Origin: Micromonospora radicis
GTDB lineage: Bacteria; Actinomycetota; Actinomycetes; Mycobacteriales; Micromonosporaceae
Reading direction: 5' to 3'
Length of the DNA: 64,000 bases
NCBI RefSeq assembly: GCF_003583405.1
Contig: NZ_QXEC01000009.1
Span: 146,668 to 210,667, forward strand
Part shown: positions 1-13,679 of the stretch, piece by piece
Layout: each line of letters starts with the position of its first letter
Numbering within the stretch: position 1 is the first letter of the stretch
Position numbers and translations under genes: made by a program
The notes under the pieces: model-generated
Seen by the model: the letters and a program-made list of their open reading frames with translations, nothing else
Database searches by the model: none
Told to the model about the DNA's origin: nothing

Positions 1-77
1 CGCCGGTGGGTGACGGCAGCGACCCGGCGCCGGTGGGTGACGGCAGCGACCCGGCGCCGGTGGGTGACGGCAGCGAC
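1..77 (+). repeat. 27-nt direct repeat, 2.85 exact copies
   Basis: Copies at 1-27, 28-54 and 55-77 (last one truncated) are identical and each encodes nine residues of the GDGSDPAPV type. The array begins at the window edge and may continue to the left. It lies in the coding frame of the low-complexity gene, so copy-number change keeps the frame. Confidence 0.9.
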
Positions 78-1346
78 CTGCCGACGGTGGTACGACGCCC
101 GCAGCGCCCGGCCGACTCGGCGCCCCAGCCGGCCCGGTCCGGTGGGCAGCCGACCGGCCCGACGCCCCAGTCCGCGCCGACAGCCGAGCCGACACCGGCG
201 GCTACCTCCTCCGGCGCCGCACCCGCGCCCCGGCGGACCCGCCGGCCCCGGGCGAACGAGGGCACGCCGGTTCCGGCGGCTCCCCCAGAACAGGCCCGCG
301 GCACGGGCACGCCGCGCACCACCGGCGCCGCCGCCGACCTCCCGGCCGACGGCTCCCTCCCCGCCGACGGCAGCAGCGCCCCCGTTCCGGCCGACGACGC
401 CACCGGAGTGGCCCCGGAGGCCCGCACCGGTCTCGCCACCGGTCCGGACGTGCACTCCGGTCCGGCCACCGGGCCGGGTGTCGACGCCGTGCCGGTCCCG
501 CATACCGGCGCCGAGCACGCCACGCAACTCCAGGTCGACGCCGCGACACCGGAACCTCGCCCGGCCAGCGACGAGGACGAGCCCACCACGGCGGTACGGC
601 CCGAGCCGGCACCACGGCCCCGACACCGGCTGATGCTGCCCGACCTCAAGCCGGGCACCCCGTGGAACGCCTTCGCCGTCGCCCGCCCGGCCGATTCCCC
701 GCCGACCGGTGACCTGGCCGCCTCGGCCACGCCGGGTACCGGCGTCGCCGTGCCGCGAGCCGAACTCGCCGGTCCGGACACGTCCGATCCCGCTGACCCG
801 ACGGCCACCGGCGGGCCAGCCTCCGACGGCAGCCGCGCTTCCGACGGCGCCGACCCGAGCGGCCCCGCGACGACGACCTCGGTCGAGCAGCCGGCAGCCC
901 CGGCGGCCACACCGACCGGACCGACCGGACCGACCGGACCGACCACGCCGACCGGACCGACCACAATGACCACGCCGACCGGGCCGGATCCGGCGGCGGC
1001 GGCACGTGAGGTGTCGGCCGCCTTCGCCGTCACCCCGGTGGTCTCGACCGATCCGGCCAGCACCGCCCGTGACCTCTCCGCGGCCTTCACCAAGCCGCCC
1101 GCCGTGGCCCGCCCCGAGGACGTCCAGCCCAGCGGTGACCGGGACAGGGGTCGGCGCGGCCTGTTCCGCCGGAACTGGTCGCGCTCCGGCGACCCGGCCA
1201 CCGCTGACGACGAACCGCTGCCGGCGCAGGACGAGGAGTACGTCGACTGGGTGGCCGGGCTGGGCCGGTCCGAGGACGACGAGGAGCCGGCGCCGAAGAA
1301 GCCCCGGCGCTCGCTGCGCTCGACCGGCCGGCATCACCGGGACTGA
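3..1346 (+). CDS. Pro/Ala/Thr-rich low-complexity protein, 3' end only
   Basis: The frame is open to the left edge of the window, so the true start lies outside; the GTG at 6 is only an internal valine of a repeat. About 447 residues are visible. They begin with GDGSDPAPV repeats and continue as a Pro/Ala/Thr/Gly/Asp-rich, probably disordered chain with a short TGPTGPTGP collagen-like stretch near residue 305. The C-terminal 60 residues are more charged: a basic RDRGRRGLFRRNWSR patch, an acidic DEEYVDWVAGLGR segment, then a basic tail. I see no enzymatic motif, signal peptide or membrane segment. Composition resembles linker parts of actinobacterial regulatory or cell-envelope proteins, but the function cannot be assigned from this fragment. 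It converges on thiC 36 bases downstream. Confidence 0.75.
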   Translation, partial: PVGDGSDPAPVGDGSDPAPVGDGSDLPTVVRRPQRPADSAPQPARSGGQPTGPTPQSAPTAEPTPAATSSGAAPAPRRTRRPRANEGTPVPAAPPEQARGTGTPRTTGAAADLPADGSLPADGSSAPVPADDATGVAPEARTGLATGPDVHSGPATGPGVDAVPVPHTGAEHATQLQVDAATPEPRPASDEDEPTTAVRPEPAPRPRHRLMLPDLKPGTPWNAFAVARPADSPPTGDLAASATPGTGVAVPRAELAGPDTSDPADPTATGGPASDGSRASDGADPSGPATTTSVEQPAAPAATPTGPTGPTGPTTPTGPTTMTTPTGPDPAAAAREVSAAFAVTPVVSTDPASTARDLSAAFTKPPAVARPEDVQPSGDRDRGRRGLFRRNWSRSGDPATADDEPLPAQDEEYVDWVAGLGRSEDDEEPAPKKPRRSLRSTGRHHRD

Positions 1347-1382
1347 CCCCTCGCCCCGCCCGTCCGGACCGGCCCCGGCCGG

Positions 1383-5485
<4,103 letters not shown>

Positions 5486-5517
5486 CCTCGGCCTCCTCCC
5501 CTTCGACGTCGGATCTC

Positions 5518-6636
5518 TCAGGTGGTCCGGAACCGGTCCGCCCGGAAGGGCGCGAGCAGCGGCTCGGCGACGCCCGCCCCGGTGATCAGGTCGGCGACCA
5601 GATCCGCGGTGATCGGCGTGAGCACGATGCCGTGCCGGTGGTGGCCGGTGGCCGCCAGCACACCCGGCCGGCCGGGCAGCGGCCCGAGGATCGGGGCGTT
5701 GTCCGGCGTACCGGGGCGCAGCCCGGCGATCGTCTCCACCAGGTCGTACTCCGCCAGTTCGGGCAGCAGGTCGGTGGCGGCCCGCAGCAGTCGCAGCACC
5801 GCCGCGGCGGTGACCGTCCGGTCGGTGCGTTCCTCGACGGTGGCGCCGACCACCACCTCACCGTTCTCGCGCGGGACCAGGTAGACCTGCTCGCCGTCGG
5901 CGTACCCCCGGATGACGTGCCGGAAGCCCGGCGGGCCGCCGTCGGGCGTACGCAGCCGCAGCACCTGGCCCTTGACCGGGCGGACCGGCAGTCCGGTCAG
6001 GGCGGCGGCGCCGCAGCCGGCGGCCACGACGGTCGTCCCGGCCACCACGTCGGAGAGTCGCCGGACCGGTTCGGCCACCAACACCGCACCGGCCCGTTCG
6101 GCGGCGAGCCGCAGCGCCGGCACCAGCCGACGCGGGTCGACCTGGTGGTCGGTGGCGGCGAGCGCGCCACCGCGGACCCGGGGTGCCAGCGCCGGTTCGC
6201 GCTCGCGCAGCTGCGAGGGGCGCAGCGGCGTCACCGGCAGGCCGAGCCCCTGTTGGTACGCCCACAGTCGCCGCGCCTCGGCCAGGTCGTCGGCGGTGAG
6301 ACCGACCATCAGGGTGCCCTCGGTCCGGTAGCCGATGTCGTGCCCGGTCGCCTCGGTCAGCTCGGCGGCGAACTCCGGCCACCGGCCGGCGGACTCGGTG
6401 AGCAGCCGGGTCAGTTCCCGTTCACCGAAGTACGCCTCGGCCACCGGCGCCAGCATCCCCGCGGCCACCCCGGAGGCGCCGGATCCCGGCGCCGGATCGT
6501 GCACGACGACCCGCAGTCCCCGGGCCGCGCACCGCCAGGCGACCGCCAACCCGATCGGCCCCCCGCCCACCACCGCCACCTCCGGTGCGAGGAACGGGTC
6601 CGCGCCTGCGGTAGCGGAAGGGTCCCCGCTCAACAC
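5518..6636 (-). CDS. thiO: glycine oxidase ThiO
   Basis: 372 residues of the D-amino-acid-oxidase FAD family. It oxidises glycine to iminoglycine, the thiazole precursor used by ThiG in aerobes. The dinucleotide-binding motif VAVVGGGPIGLAVAWR lies near residue 20, the second FAD segment GSGASGVAAGMLAP follows, and the C-terminal GLRPGTPDNAPILGP and GHHRHGI motifs are typical. The GTG at 6636 overlaps the end of thiE by seven bases and has GGGAG six bases upstream; TTG at 6633 is an alternative. The gap to thiS is only 32 bases. Confidence 0.95.
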   Translation of the reverse strand: MLSGDPSATAGADPFLAPEVAVVGGGPIGLAVAWRCAARGLRVVVHDPAPGSGASGVAAGMLAPVAEAYFGERELTRLLTESAGRWPEFAAELTEATGHDIGYRTEGTLMVGLTADDLAEARRLWAYQQGLGLPVTPLRPSQLREREPALAPRVRGGALAATDHQVDPRRLVPALRLAAERAGAVLVAEPVRRLSDVVAGTTVVAAGCGAAALTGLPVRPVKGQVLRLRTPDGGPPGFRHVIRGYADGEQVYLVPRENGEVVVGATVEERTDRTVTAAAVLRLLRAATDLLPELAEYDLVETIAGLRPGTPDNAPILGPLPGRPGVLAATGHHRHGIVLTPITADLVADLITGAGVAEPLLAPFRADRFRTT

Positions 6637-7256
6637 GTCAGCTCCCGGATCAGCGCGGCGGCGGTGCGGGCCGGATCGTCGGCACCGGAGAGCGCGCCGA
6701 CCACCGCCACCCCGTACGCCCCGGCGGCGCGCAGCGCCCGCACGTCCTCGCCGGTCACTCCCCCGATGGCGAGCACCGGTACCCCGACCACCTCGGCCAC
6801 CGCCCGTACGCCCGCCGCGCCGATCGCCGGTGGCAGCCCGTCCTTGGTGCTGGTGGCGCGGTACGGGCCGACGCCCAGGTAGCTGGCGCCGGCGCTGACC
6901 GCCGCGGTGGCGGTAACCGGTTCCCGGGCGGTGGCGCCCAGCACGGCGGCCGGCCCGAGTACCCGCCGCGCGGCGGTCACCGGCAGATCGTCGGCGCCGA
7001 CGTGGCCACCGTCCGCACCGACCGCCAGGGCCACGTGCAACCGGTCGTTGACCAGGCAGCTGACCTCGTACGGCCGGCACAGTTCGACCACCCGCCGGGC
7101 CAGGTCGTACGCCTGCCGGTCGGTCGCGCCGTCCTCGACCCGGACCTGGACGACGAGTTCGGCGTGGGCCACCGGCAGTACGGCGCCGAGCACGGCGAGC
7201 GGACGTCGCCCGGCTCGGGTGTCGGTGATCAGATGCAGTCGTCCCAGGGACGGCAC
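6630..7256 (-). CDS. thiE: thiamine phosphate synthase ThiE
   Basis: 208 residues. It condenses HMP-PP and thiazole phosphate into thiamine phosphate. This copy has the canonical elements: LITDTR at the start, LVNDRLHVALAVGADGGHVG (Mg/pyrophosphate site), GATAREP, YLGVGPYRATSTK (phosphate loop with the conserved Thr-Lys) and AIGGV. GTG start at 7256 preceded by GGGAGGAG. It is the first gene of the operon, immediately behind the TPP riboswitch, and is the better candidate for the true synthase of the two ThiE-like proteins here. Confidence 0.95.
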   Translation of the reverse strand: MPSLGRLHLITDTRAGRRPLAVLGAVLPVAHAELVVQVRVEDGATDRQAYDLARRVVELCRPYEVSCLVNDRLHVALAVGADGGHVGADDLPVTAARRVLGPAAVLGATAREPVTATAAVSAGASYLGVGPYRATSTKDGLPPAIGAAGVRAVAEVVGVPVLAIGGVTGEDVRALRAAGAYGVAVVGALSGADDPARTAAALIRELTC

Positions 7257-7267
7257 GGCAACGCTCC

Positions 7268-7356
7268 TCCCTGCGCCGGCATTACCCGGATCAGGTTCGA
7301 CGGTCGGGGGCTCACAGCCCCCCTCTCAGCCCGGTCGACCGGGCTCCCGTGGGTCA
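7268..7356 (-). promoter_or_regulatory. TPP (THI-box) riboswitch
   Basis: Read on the minus strand the segment contains CGGGCTGAGAGG (pyrimidine-sensor side) and ACCTGATCCGGGTAATGCCG (pyrophosphate-sensor side), joined by a GC-rich P3 helix. These are the hallmark sequences of the THI element. It ends about 12 bases before the thiE start, and the ribosome binding site GGGAGGAG directly follows, so ligand binding may hide the Shine-Dalgarno sequence (inference). It is the only such element found and should control all seven genes down to thiC. Confidence 0.96.
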
Positions 7357-7593
7357 CTTGGGTGTCACCGTACGGCAGATCCGCCGGGCTGCCAAGGTGC
7401 GGGTCCGTCGGCTGCGGGGCGCCGTCGGCGTGCCCGGAGGCGCCGGTCGATGCGGCGCGAGGCGTCGGATGGAAGGGCCGCGTCGTGTCGGGACCGGGGC
7501 GTGCCGGTGCCGGGGAGGTAACGAGGGAGCCTCTTCCGTCACCAGAGGCCGGGCGCTTTGCCCGCTCCGAAACAAAATGTCACCCGATGTTGC

Positions 7594-7605
7594 TGAAACG
7601 TTACC
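7594..7605 (+). promoter_or_regulatory. possible LacI-family operator
   Basis: TGAAACGTTACC closely resembles the TGAAACGTTTCA-type palindromes bound by actinobacterial LacI-family sugar repressors, with the central AACGTT intact. It ends 10 bases before a possible -35 box of the large secreted sugar-dehydrogenase gene. No regulator gene is in the window. Confidence 0.4.
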
Positions 7606-7615
7606 AATCGAGACC

Positions 7616-7645
7616 TTGCCATGAACCGATTTAGCGGAATTAATT
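7616..7645 (+). promoter_or_regulatory. candidate promoter of the large secreted protein gene
   Basis: TTGCCA at 7616-7621 and ATTAAT/TTAATT at 7639-7645 with a 17-18-base spacer fit a sigma-A-type promoter. The stretch is strikingly AT-rich for this genome and lies about 130 bases before the GTG start at 7773. The remaining sequence of the 7390-7772 gap shows no gene. Confidence 0.4.
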
Positions 7646-7772
7646 TGTTCAACGAGTTGCCCTAATGCCGGACGGATGCCCTGGCAAGGTGTTCCGCCCG
7701 GTGCCACCTGGGACGGTACTTCGGCGAACCGGCCCCCGCGACCCCTGTCCAGTAAGGACAAAGGAGACCGGA

Positions 7773-10700
7773 GTGTCCCAAACACGCCGTGCCCGCGTAC
7801 CCATCACCGCAACGCTTCTCAGCCTCGGCCTCGCCGCGACCGGCCTTGTCGGCGCACCCGCCGCACAGGCCGCGCCGAGCACCAAGAATGTCGCGCAGAA
7901 CAGCACCGTCCCACAGGCCGCGCCCGCCGCGGCCCCGAACGACGCAGCCGACGACTTCTCGGTCCTGGTCTTCTCCAAGACCGCCGGTTTCCGGCACGAC
8001 TCGATCCCGACCGGTATCGCCGCCATCCAGCAACTCGGCGCGACCAACGGATTCACCGTCGACACCACCGAGGACAGCGCCACCTTCACCGACGAGAACC
8101 TGGCCCGCTACCAGGCGGTGATCTGGCTCTCCACCACCGGTGACGTGCTCAACGCCGAGCAGCAGCAGGCGTTCGAGCGCTACGTCCAGGCCGGCGGCGG
8201 CTACGCCGGCATCCACGCCGCCTCCGACACCGAGTACGACTGGCCCTGGTACGGCGAGCTGGTGGGCGCCTACTTCGCCAGCCACCCGGCGAACCAGACG
8301 GCCACCGTCAAGGTGGAGGACCAGGCCCACGAGTCAACCGCCCACCTGCCGGAACGCTGGTCCCGGTACGACGAGTGGTACAACTACCGGACCAACCCGC
8401 GCGGCAAGGTGCACGTGCTGGCCACCCTCGACGAGCGCAGCTACAACGCGGGCGCCGGTGCGATGGGCCACGACCACCCGATCGCCTGGTGTCAGGACTA
8501 CGACGGCGGCCGGGCCTGGTACACCGGCGGCGGGCACACCCGCGAGTCGTACGCCGAGCCGGAGTTCCTCCAGCACCTGCTGGGCGGCATCCGGACCGCC
8601 GCCGGGGTGAGCGGCGCGGACTGCCGTGCCTCGCTGACGTCGAGCTTCGAGAAGGTCACGCTGGACAGCAACACCAGCAACCCGATGGAGCTGGACATCG
8701 CTCCCGACGGTCGGGTCTTCTACATCGAGCGCGACGGCCGGGTCCAGATCATCAAGCCGGACACCGGCAACACGGTCACCGCCATCAACCTCGACGTCTT
8801 CACCGGCAACGAGGACGGCCTGATCGGCATCCGGCTCGACCCCGACTTCGCCACCAACAACTGGGTGTACCTCTACTACGCCCCGAACGACGGGATCGCG
8901 CGCAACCTGCTGTCCCGGTTCACGGTCACCGGTGACACGATCGACCGGGCCAGCGAGAAGCAGGTACTGCGGGTCGACACGCAGCGCAACACCTGCTGCC
9001 ACGCGGGCGGGACGATGACCTTCGACTCCGCCGGCAACCTCTACCTGGCCACCGGCGACAACACCAACCCGTTCTCGTCCGACGCGTTCACCCCGATCGA
9101 CGAGCGGCCGGGCCGCAAGGACTACGACGCGCAGGGCAGCTCCGGCAACACCAACGACCTGCGCGGCAAGGTGATCCGGATCCACCCGGAGGACGACGGG
9201 ACGTACACCATCCCGGAGGGCAACCTGTTCCCGCCGGGCACCGACAAGACCCGCCCCGAGATCTACGCGATGGGCTTCCGGAACCCGTTCCGGATGGGTA
9301 TCGACCCCGCCACGAACGTGCTCTACGTGGCCGACTACGGACCCGACGCCGGCTCGGCGAACCCGAACCGGGGGCCGGAGGGCCTGGTCGAGTGGAACAT
9401 CGTCGACCAGCCCGGCAACTTCGGCTGGCCGTACTGCACCGGGCCGAACCGGGCGTACAACGACTACCAGTTCCCCTCCGGTCCGTCCGGCGCGAAGTTC
9501 GACTGCGCGAACCTGGTGAACGACTCGCCGAACAACACCGGCCTGACCAACCTGCCGCCGGCGATCCCGGCCACCGTCGACTACGGCTACGCCACCAACC
9601 CGCTCTTCCCGGAGATCGGCGGCGGTGGTGCGCCGATGGGTGGACCGGTCTACCGGTACGACGCCGACCTCGCCTCGGACCGCAAGTGGCCGGCGTACTT
9701 CGACGGCAAGGCGCTGTTCGGTGAGTGGAACCAGTCGCGGATGTACACCATGCAGGTCACCCAGGACGGCAAGTCCCTGGTGGACATCAACCGCCTGCTG
9801 GAGGGCATGACCTTCATCCGGCCGATGGACTTCGAGTTCGGCCCCGACGGCGCGATGTACCTGATCGAGTGGGGCAGCGGCTTCGGCGGCAACAACGACA
9901 ACTCCGGGGTCTACCGGATCGACTACATCGCCGGTGACCGGGCTCCGATCGCGATGGCCAGCGCCGACCCGAACTCCGGTCCGGCACCGCTGACCGTCAA
10001 CTTCTCCAGCGCCGGTTCCCGCGACCCCGACGGCGGAGCGCTCAGCTACGCCTGGACGTTCGGTGACGGCAACACCTCCGACGAGGCCAACCCCACCCAC
10101 ACGTACGCCTCGGCGGGCAACTTCAACGCCCAGCTCACCGTCACCAACCCCAAGGGCCGGACCGCGGTGGCCAACGTGCCGGTCACCGTCGGCAACACCG
10201 CGCCGACGGTCACCATCGAGTTCCCGCCGGACGGCGGCTTCTTCGACTGGGGTGACCAGGTCAGGTACACCATCAAGGTGACCGACCCGGAGGACGGCGA
10301 GATCGACTGCGCCGACGTGGAACTCCAGGTGCTCCTCGGCCACGACGAGCACGCGCACCCGCTGGAGCAGCACACCGGCTGCGAGGGTGTGGTGCAGACC
10401 CAGCTCGCCGCCGGGCACGGCGCCGAGGCCAACGTGTTCACCGTGCTGGAGGCGACCTACACCGACCGGGGTGGTGCCGGCGGCGCCGGTCCGCTCACCG
10501 GCCGGGCGCTGGAGATCCTGCAGCCGAAGCGCAAGCAGGCCGAGTACTACTCCAACACCGGCCGGGTGGCCGGCAGCACCGGCGGCGGCGACCCGGGCGT
10601 GGGCAAGGAAGCCACCGGGGACACCGCCGGTGGCGGTGACAACATCGGCTGGATCGAGGACGGCGACTGGTGGTCGGTCGAGCCAGCGAGCCTGAGCGGG

Positions 10701-13616
10701 ATCGACGCGATCCGCTTCCGGGTCGCCTCGGCCACCTCCGGCGGTCGGCTCGAGGTCCGCGCCGGTGCCGCCGACGGTCCGCTGGTCACCTCGGTCGTCG
10801 TACCAGGCACCGGAGGCTGGCAGACGTACACCGACGTCACCGCGCAGGTGCCGGCGGACGCCGACTCGAACGGGAAGCTGTTCTTCGTGGCCCGCGACCC
10901 CGCGGGCGGCGCCGGCAGCCTGTTCAACGTCAACTGGATGGACTTCCTCGGCAAGGGTGTCACCGACAACGCACCCCCGGTGGTGACCGCGTCGGCCACC
11001 CCGACCACGGGCACCGCGCCGGTCACGGTCGCGTTCTCCGGCACGGCCACCGACGTCGAGGACGACACCCCCTTCACGTACGCGTGGGACTTCGGTGACG
11101 GCAACACCGCCGACACCCTGAACGCCACCCACACGTACAACGTCCCGGGCACGTTCACCGCCACCCTGACGGTGACCGACAGCCGGGGCGCGCGGGCGTA
11201 CGCCACCGTCCAGGTGAAGGTCGAGGCGGCGAACACCTCCTGCTTCGGAGCGCGTTCGGACGACTTCGGCGGCACCTCACTGGACCGTGACCGGTGGACG
11301 AACGTGGTCCGGGAGAACCAGCTGTACTCGGTCTCCGGGGGCGCGCTGCGCCTGCCCACCTCCGTGGGTGACCTGTACGGCGGTCGCAACGACGCGACCA
11401 ACCTGGTGTTGCAGGCCGCGCCCTCCGGGGCCTGGCAGGCCACCACGAAGTTGACCGTCCCGGTGACGGCCGACTACCAGCAGGCCGGCCTGATCATCTA
11501 CGGCGACGACGACAACTACGCCAAGGTGGGCCTGCTCTACGGCGGCAGCCGGAGGGTGGAGTTCATCCGGGAGACCGCGGGCAGCCCCCGCAACGAGGGG
11601 GCCGACAGCACCGCCGCCCCCGCCGGTGACACCATCCACCTGCGGCTGATCAGCGACGGGACGAACCTGACCGCGGCGTACTCGGCCGACGGGCAGACCT
11701 TCACCCCGGTCGGCCGCTCGGCCGCGCTCGCCGGCATCACCAACCCGCAGGTCGGTCTCTTCGCGCTCAACGGCGGCACCAGCGCGCCGGTGGTGGACGC
11801 GGCCTTCGACTGGTTCCAGTTCACGCCGGACAGCCCGGCCGGACCGGTCGAGCCGTCGGACGAGTTCACCGGCGACACGCTGGACAAGTGCCGCTGGGAC
11901 GCGATCGTCCGGGAGGACCCGGCCGGTTACCGGGTCAACGGCGGGTCGTTGCGGATCGACGTGCCGAACGGCGACATCTACGGCACCAACAACACCGGAC
12001 CGACCAACTTCATCCTGCAGACCGCGCCGGAGGGCGACTGGACCCTGGAGACGAAGGTCGACGGCAGCCTGCTGAACGAGCAGTACCAGCAGGCAGGTCT
12101 GCTGGTGTACGCCGACGACGACAACTACCTGAAGTTCGACTACATCGTGGACAACCAGACCGGCCAGCCGGTGACGCGGCGGATCGAGTTCCGCAGCGAG
12201 GTCGGCGGTACGGTACAGAACCCGCAGCCCGAGGCGACGAACCTGACCGGGTCGGTGTGGCACCTGCGGCTGGCCCGCAGCGGCAACACCTACACCGCCT
12301 CGTACTCGGCCGACGGCACCACCTGGACGGCTCTGCCGGAGCTGACCAGCACGGCCGTCGGTGCGACCCCGAAGGTGGGTCTGTTCACCCTGGGGGCCAA
12401 CCAGACCGCCTCGAAGGCGGCGTCGTTCGACTACTTCCGGCTCTCCGCCGGTGAGCCGGCCGACGACGTCCCGCCGGTCACCACCGCGGAGATCTCCGGC
12501 ACGCCGGTCGAGGGCTGGCACACCGGGCCGGTGACGGTCACGCTGTCCGCCACCGACGCCGAGGGTGGTAGCGGGGTGGCCCGCACCGAGTACCAGCTCG
12601 ACGACGCCACCGGTTGGACCACCTACACCGAGCCGGTGCAGGTGGCCGGGGACGGCGAACACGAGCTGCGGTTCCGGTCCGTCGACGAGGCCGGCAACGT
12701 GGAGGAGACCCGGGCGACCACCGTCAAGATCGACGCCACCGCACCGGTCAGCACCGCGGCGTTCGCCCCGGCGAACGACGAGGGCTGGCACGACGGCGCC
12801 ATCCCGGTGGTGCTCACCTCGACCGACGCCGGTTCCGGGGTGAAGCTGCTGGAGTGGGCGCTGGACGGCGGCGGGTGGACTCCGTACACCGAGCCGATCG
12901 AGATCAGCGGTGACGGTACGCACGAACTGCTGTACCGGGCCGCCGACCACGCGGGCAACGCCGAGACGCTGAAGTCCGCGGTGGTGCGGATCGACGGCAC
13001 GAAGCCGACCCTGCTGGTCTCCGGCCTCGCCGACGGCCAGCTCTACGGCGACAGCCAGGACGTTCGGGTGTCCTGGCAGGCGGTCGACCCGACCTCGGGC
13101 ATCGCCACCGTGGTCGGCACGCTCAACGGCCAGGCGTACGCCAGCGGCACGCTCCAGGCGATGTACGAGCTGCCGTTGGGTCTGCACGAGCTGACCGTGA
13201 CCGCGACCGACAAGGCGGGCAACGCCACCACCACCAACGTCCGGTTCTTCGTCACCACCTCGTTCCGGGACATGCAGAACCTGCTGGACCGGTTCAGGGC
13301 GACCGGGCGACTGTCGAACAAGTCGTACGACCAGCTGTCCAAGCAGCTGGAGAAGGTCCGCAAGGAGGAGGCGAAGGGCAAGGACGACAAGGCGATCAAG
13401 GAGCTGGTCAAGTTCCGCGACCTCGCCAACGACACCAAGCTGGGCATCGAGACGGAGATCCGGGACGTGTTGGTCCGGGACGCCGACGCGATGATCGTCC
13501 GGCTCGGTGGTACGGCCAGCAAGGCGGGCGTACGGGCCAACGACGGCAAGGCCGTCGCCGGCGCCGGCCGACTCGGCGACGACCCCACCCGGCTCGCTCC
13601 GGGCCGTCGCCTGTGA
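7773..13616 (+). CDS. secreted modular ThuA / PQQ-type sugar dehydrogenase / PKD / CBM6 protein
   Basis: 1947 residues, exported by an N-terminal signal peptide (RRARVPITATLLSLGLAATG, cleavage after AQA). GTG start at 7773 with AAAGGAG. Domains in order: ThuA-like region (about 64-275); glucose/sorbosone-dehydrogenase beta-propeller (289-719) with CCHAGGTMTF, GFRNPFRMG and YVADYGPDAG; PKD domain (724-805, YAWTFGDGN); a Ca-binding/Ig-like segment; CBM6-type carbohydrate module (922-1059, EYYSNTGR...GDWW); second PKD (1066-1152, YAWDFGDGN); two related DUF1349/laminin-G-like modules (1156-1352 and 1361-1556); two or three OmpL47/Ig-like repeats (1566-1828); a charged C-terminal FIMAH-like helical domain. 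It presumably binds and oxidises extracellular carbohydrate, but the substrate is unknown. Confidence 0.9.
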   Translation: MSQTRRARVPITATLLSLGLAATGLVGAPAAQAAPSTKNVAQNSTVPQAAPAAAPNDAADDFSVLVFSKTAGFRHDSIPTGIAAIQQLGATNGFTVDTTEDSATFTDENLARYQAVIWLSTTGDVLNAEQQQAFERYVQAGGGYAGIHAASDTEYDWPWYGELVGAYFASHPANQTATVKVEDQAHESTAHLPERWSRYDEWYNYRTNPRGKVHVLATLDERSYNAGAGAMGHDHPIAWCQDYDGGRAWYTGGGHTRESYAEPEFLQHLLGGIRTAAGVSGADCRASLTSSFEKVTLDSNTSNPMELDIAPDGRVFYIERDGRVQIIKPDTGNTVTAINLDVFTGNEDGLIGIRLDPDFATNNWVYLYYAPNDGIARNLLSRFTVTGDTIDRASEKQVLRVDTQRNTCCHAGGTMTFDSAGNLYLATGDNTNPFSSDAFTPIDERPGRKDYDAQGSSGNTNDLRGKVIRIHPEDDGTYTIPEGNLFPPGTDKTRPEIYAMGFRNPFRMGIDPATNVLYVADYGPDAGSANPNRGPEGLVEWNIVDQPGNFGWPYCTGPNRAYNDYQFPSGPSGAKFDCANLVNDSPNNTGLTNLPPAIPATVDYGYATNPLFPEIGGGGAPMGGPVYRYDADLASDRKWPAYFDGKALFGEWNQSRMYTMQVTQDGKSLVDINRLLEGMTFIRPMDFEFGPDGAMYLIEWGSGFGGNNDNSGVYRIDYIAGDRAPIAMASADPNSGPAPLTVNFSSAGSRDPDGGALSYAWTFGDGNTSDEANPTHTYASAGNFNAQLTVTNPKGRTAVANVPVTVGNTAPTVTIEFPPDGGFFDWGDQVRYTIKVTDPEDGEIDCADVELQVLLGHDEHAHPLEQHTGCEGVVQTQLAAGHGAEANVFTVLEATYTDRGGAGGAGPLTGRALEILQPKRKQAEYYSNTGRVAGSTGGGDPGVGKEATGDTAGGGDNIGWIEDGDWWSVEPASLSGIDAIRFRVASATSGGRLEVRAGAADGPLVTSVVVPGTGGWQTYTDVTAQVPADADSNGKLFFVARDPAGGAGSLFNVNWMDFLGKGVTDNAPPVVTASATPTTGTAPVTVAFSGTATDVEDDTPFTYAWDFGDGNTADTLNATHTYNVPGTFTATLTVTDSRGARAYATVQVKVEAANTSCFGARSDDFGGTSLDRDRWTNVVRENQLYSVSGGALRLPTSVGDLYGGRNDATNLVLQAAPSGAWQATTKLTVPVTADYQQAGLIIYGDDDNYAKVGLLYGGSRRVEFIRETAGSPRNEGADSTAAPAGDTIHLRLISDGTNLTAAYSADGQTFTPVGRSAALAGITNPQVGLFALNGGTSAPVVDAAFDWFQFTPDSPAGPVEPSDEFTGDTLDKCRWDAIVREDPAGYRVNGGSLRIDVPNGDIYGTNNTGPTNFILQTAPEGDWTLETKVDGSLLNEQYQQAGLLVYADDDNYLKFDYIVDNQTGQPVTRRIEFRSEVGGTVQNPQPEATNLTGSVWHLRLARSGNTYTASYSADGTTWTALPELTSTAVGATPKVGLFTLGANQTASKAASFDYFRLSAGEPADDVPPVTTAEISGTPVEGWHTGPVTVTLSATDAEGGSGVARTEYQLDDATGWTTYTEPVQVAGDGEHELRFRSVDEAGNVEETRATTVKIDATAPVSTAAFAPANDEGWHDGAIPVVLTSTDAGSGVKLLEWALDGGGWTPYTEPIEISGDGTHELLYRAADHAGNAETLKSAVVRIDGTKPTLLVSGLADGQLYGDSQDVRVSWQAVDPTSGIATVVGTLNGQAYASGTLQAMYELPLGLHELTVTATDKAGNATTTNVRFFVTTSFRDMQNLLDRFRATGRLSNKSYDQLSKQLEKVRKEEAKGKDDKAIKELVKFRDLANDTKLGIETEIRDVLVRDADAMIVRLGGTASKAGVRANDGKAVAGAGRLGDDPTRLAPGRRL

Positions 13617-13621
13617 TTCCG

Positions 13622-13655
13622 GGGGCCCCGTCCGGCATCGGCCGGGCGGGGCCCC
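13622..13655 (+). terminator. GC-rich hairpin after the large secreted protein gene
   Basis: Fifteen-base-pair stem (13622-13636 with 13641-13655, one G-T pair) and a 4-base loop, starting six bases after the stop codon and ending before the next gene's ribosome binding site. No U-tract. It may terminate or attenuate transcription into the downstream gene. Confidence 0.6.
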
Positions 13656-13679
13656 GCTCAGCACTTCGAGGAGGCCCCT

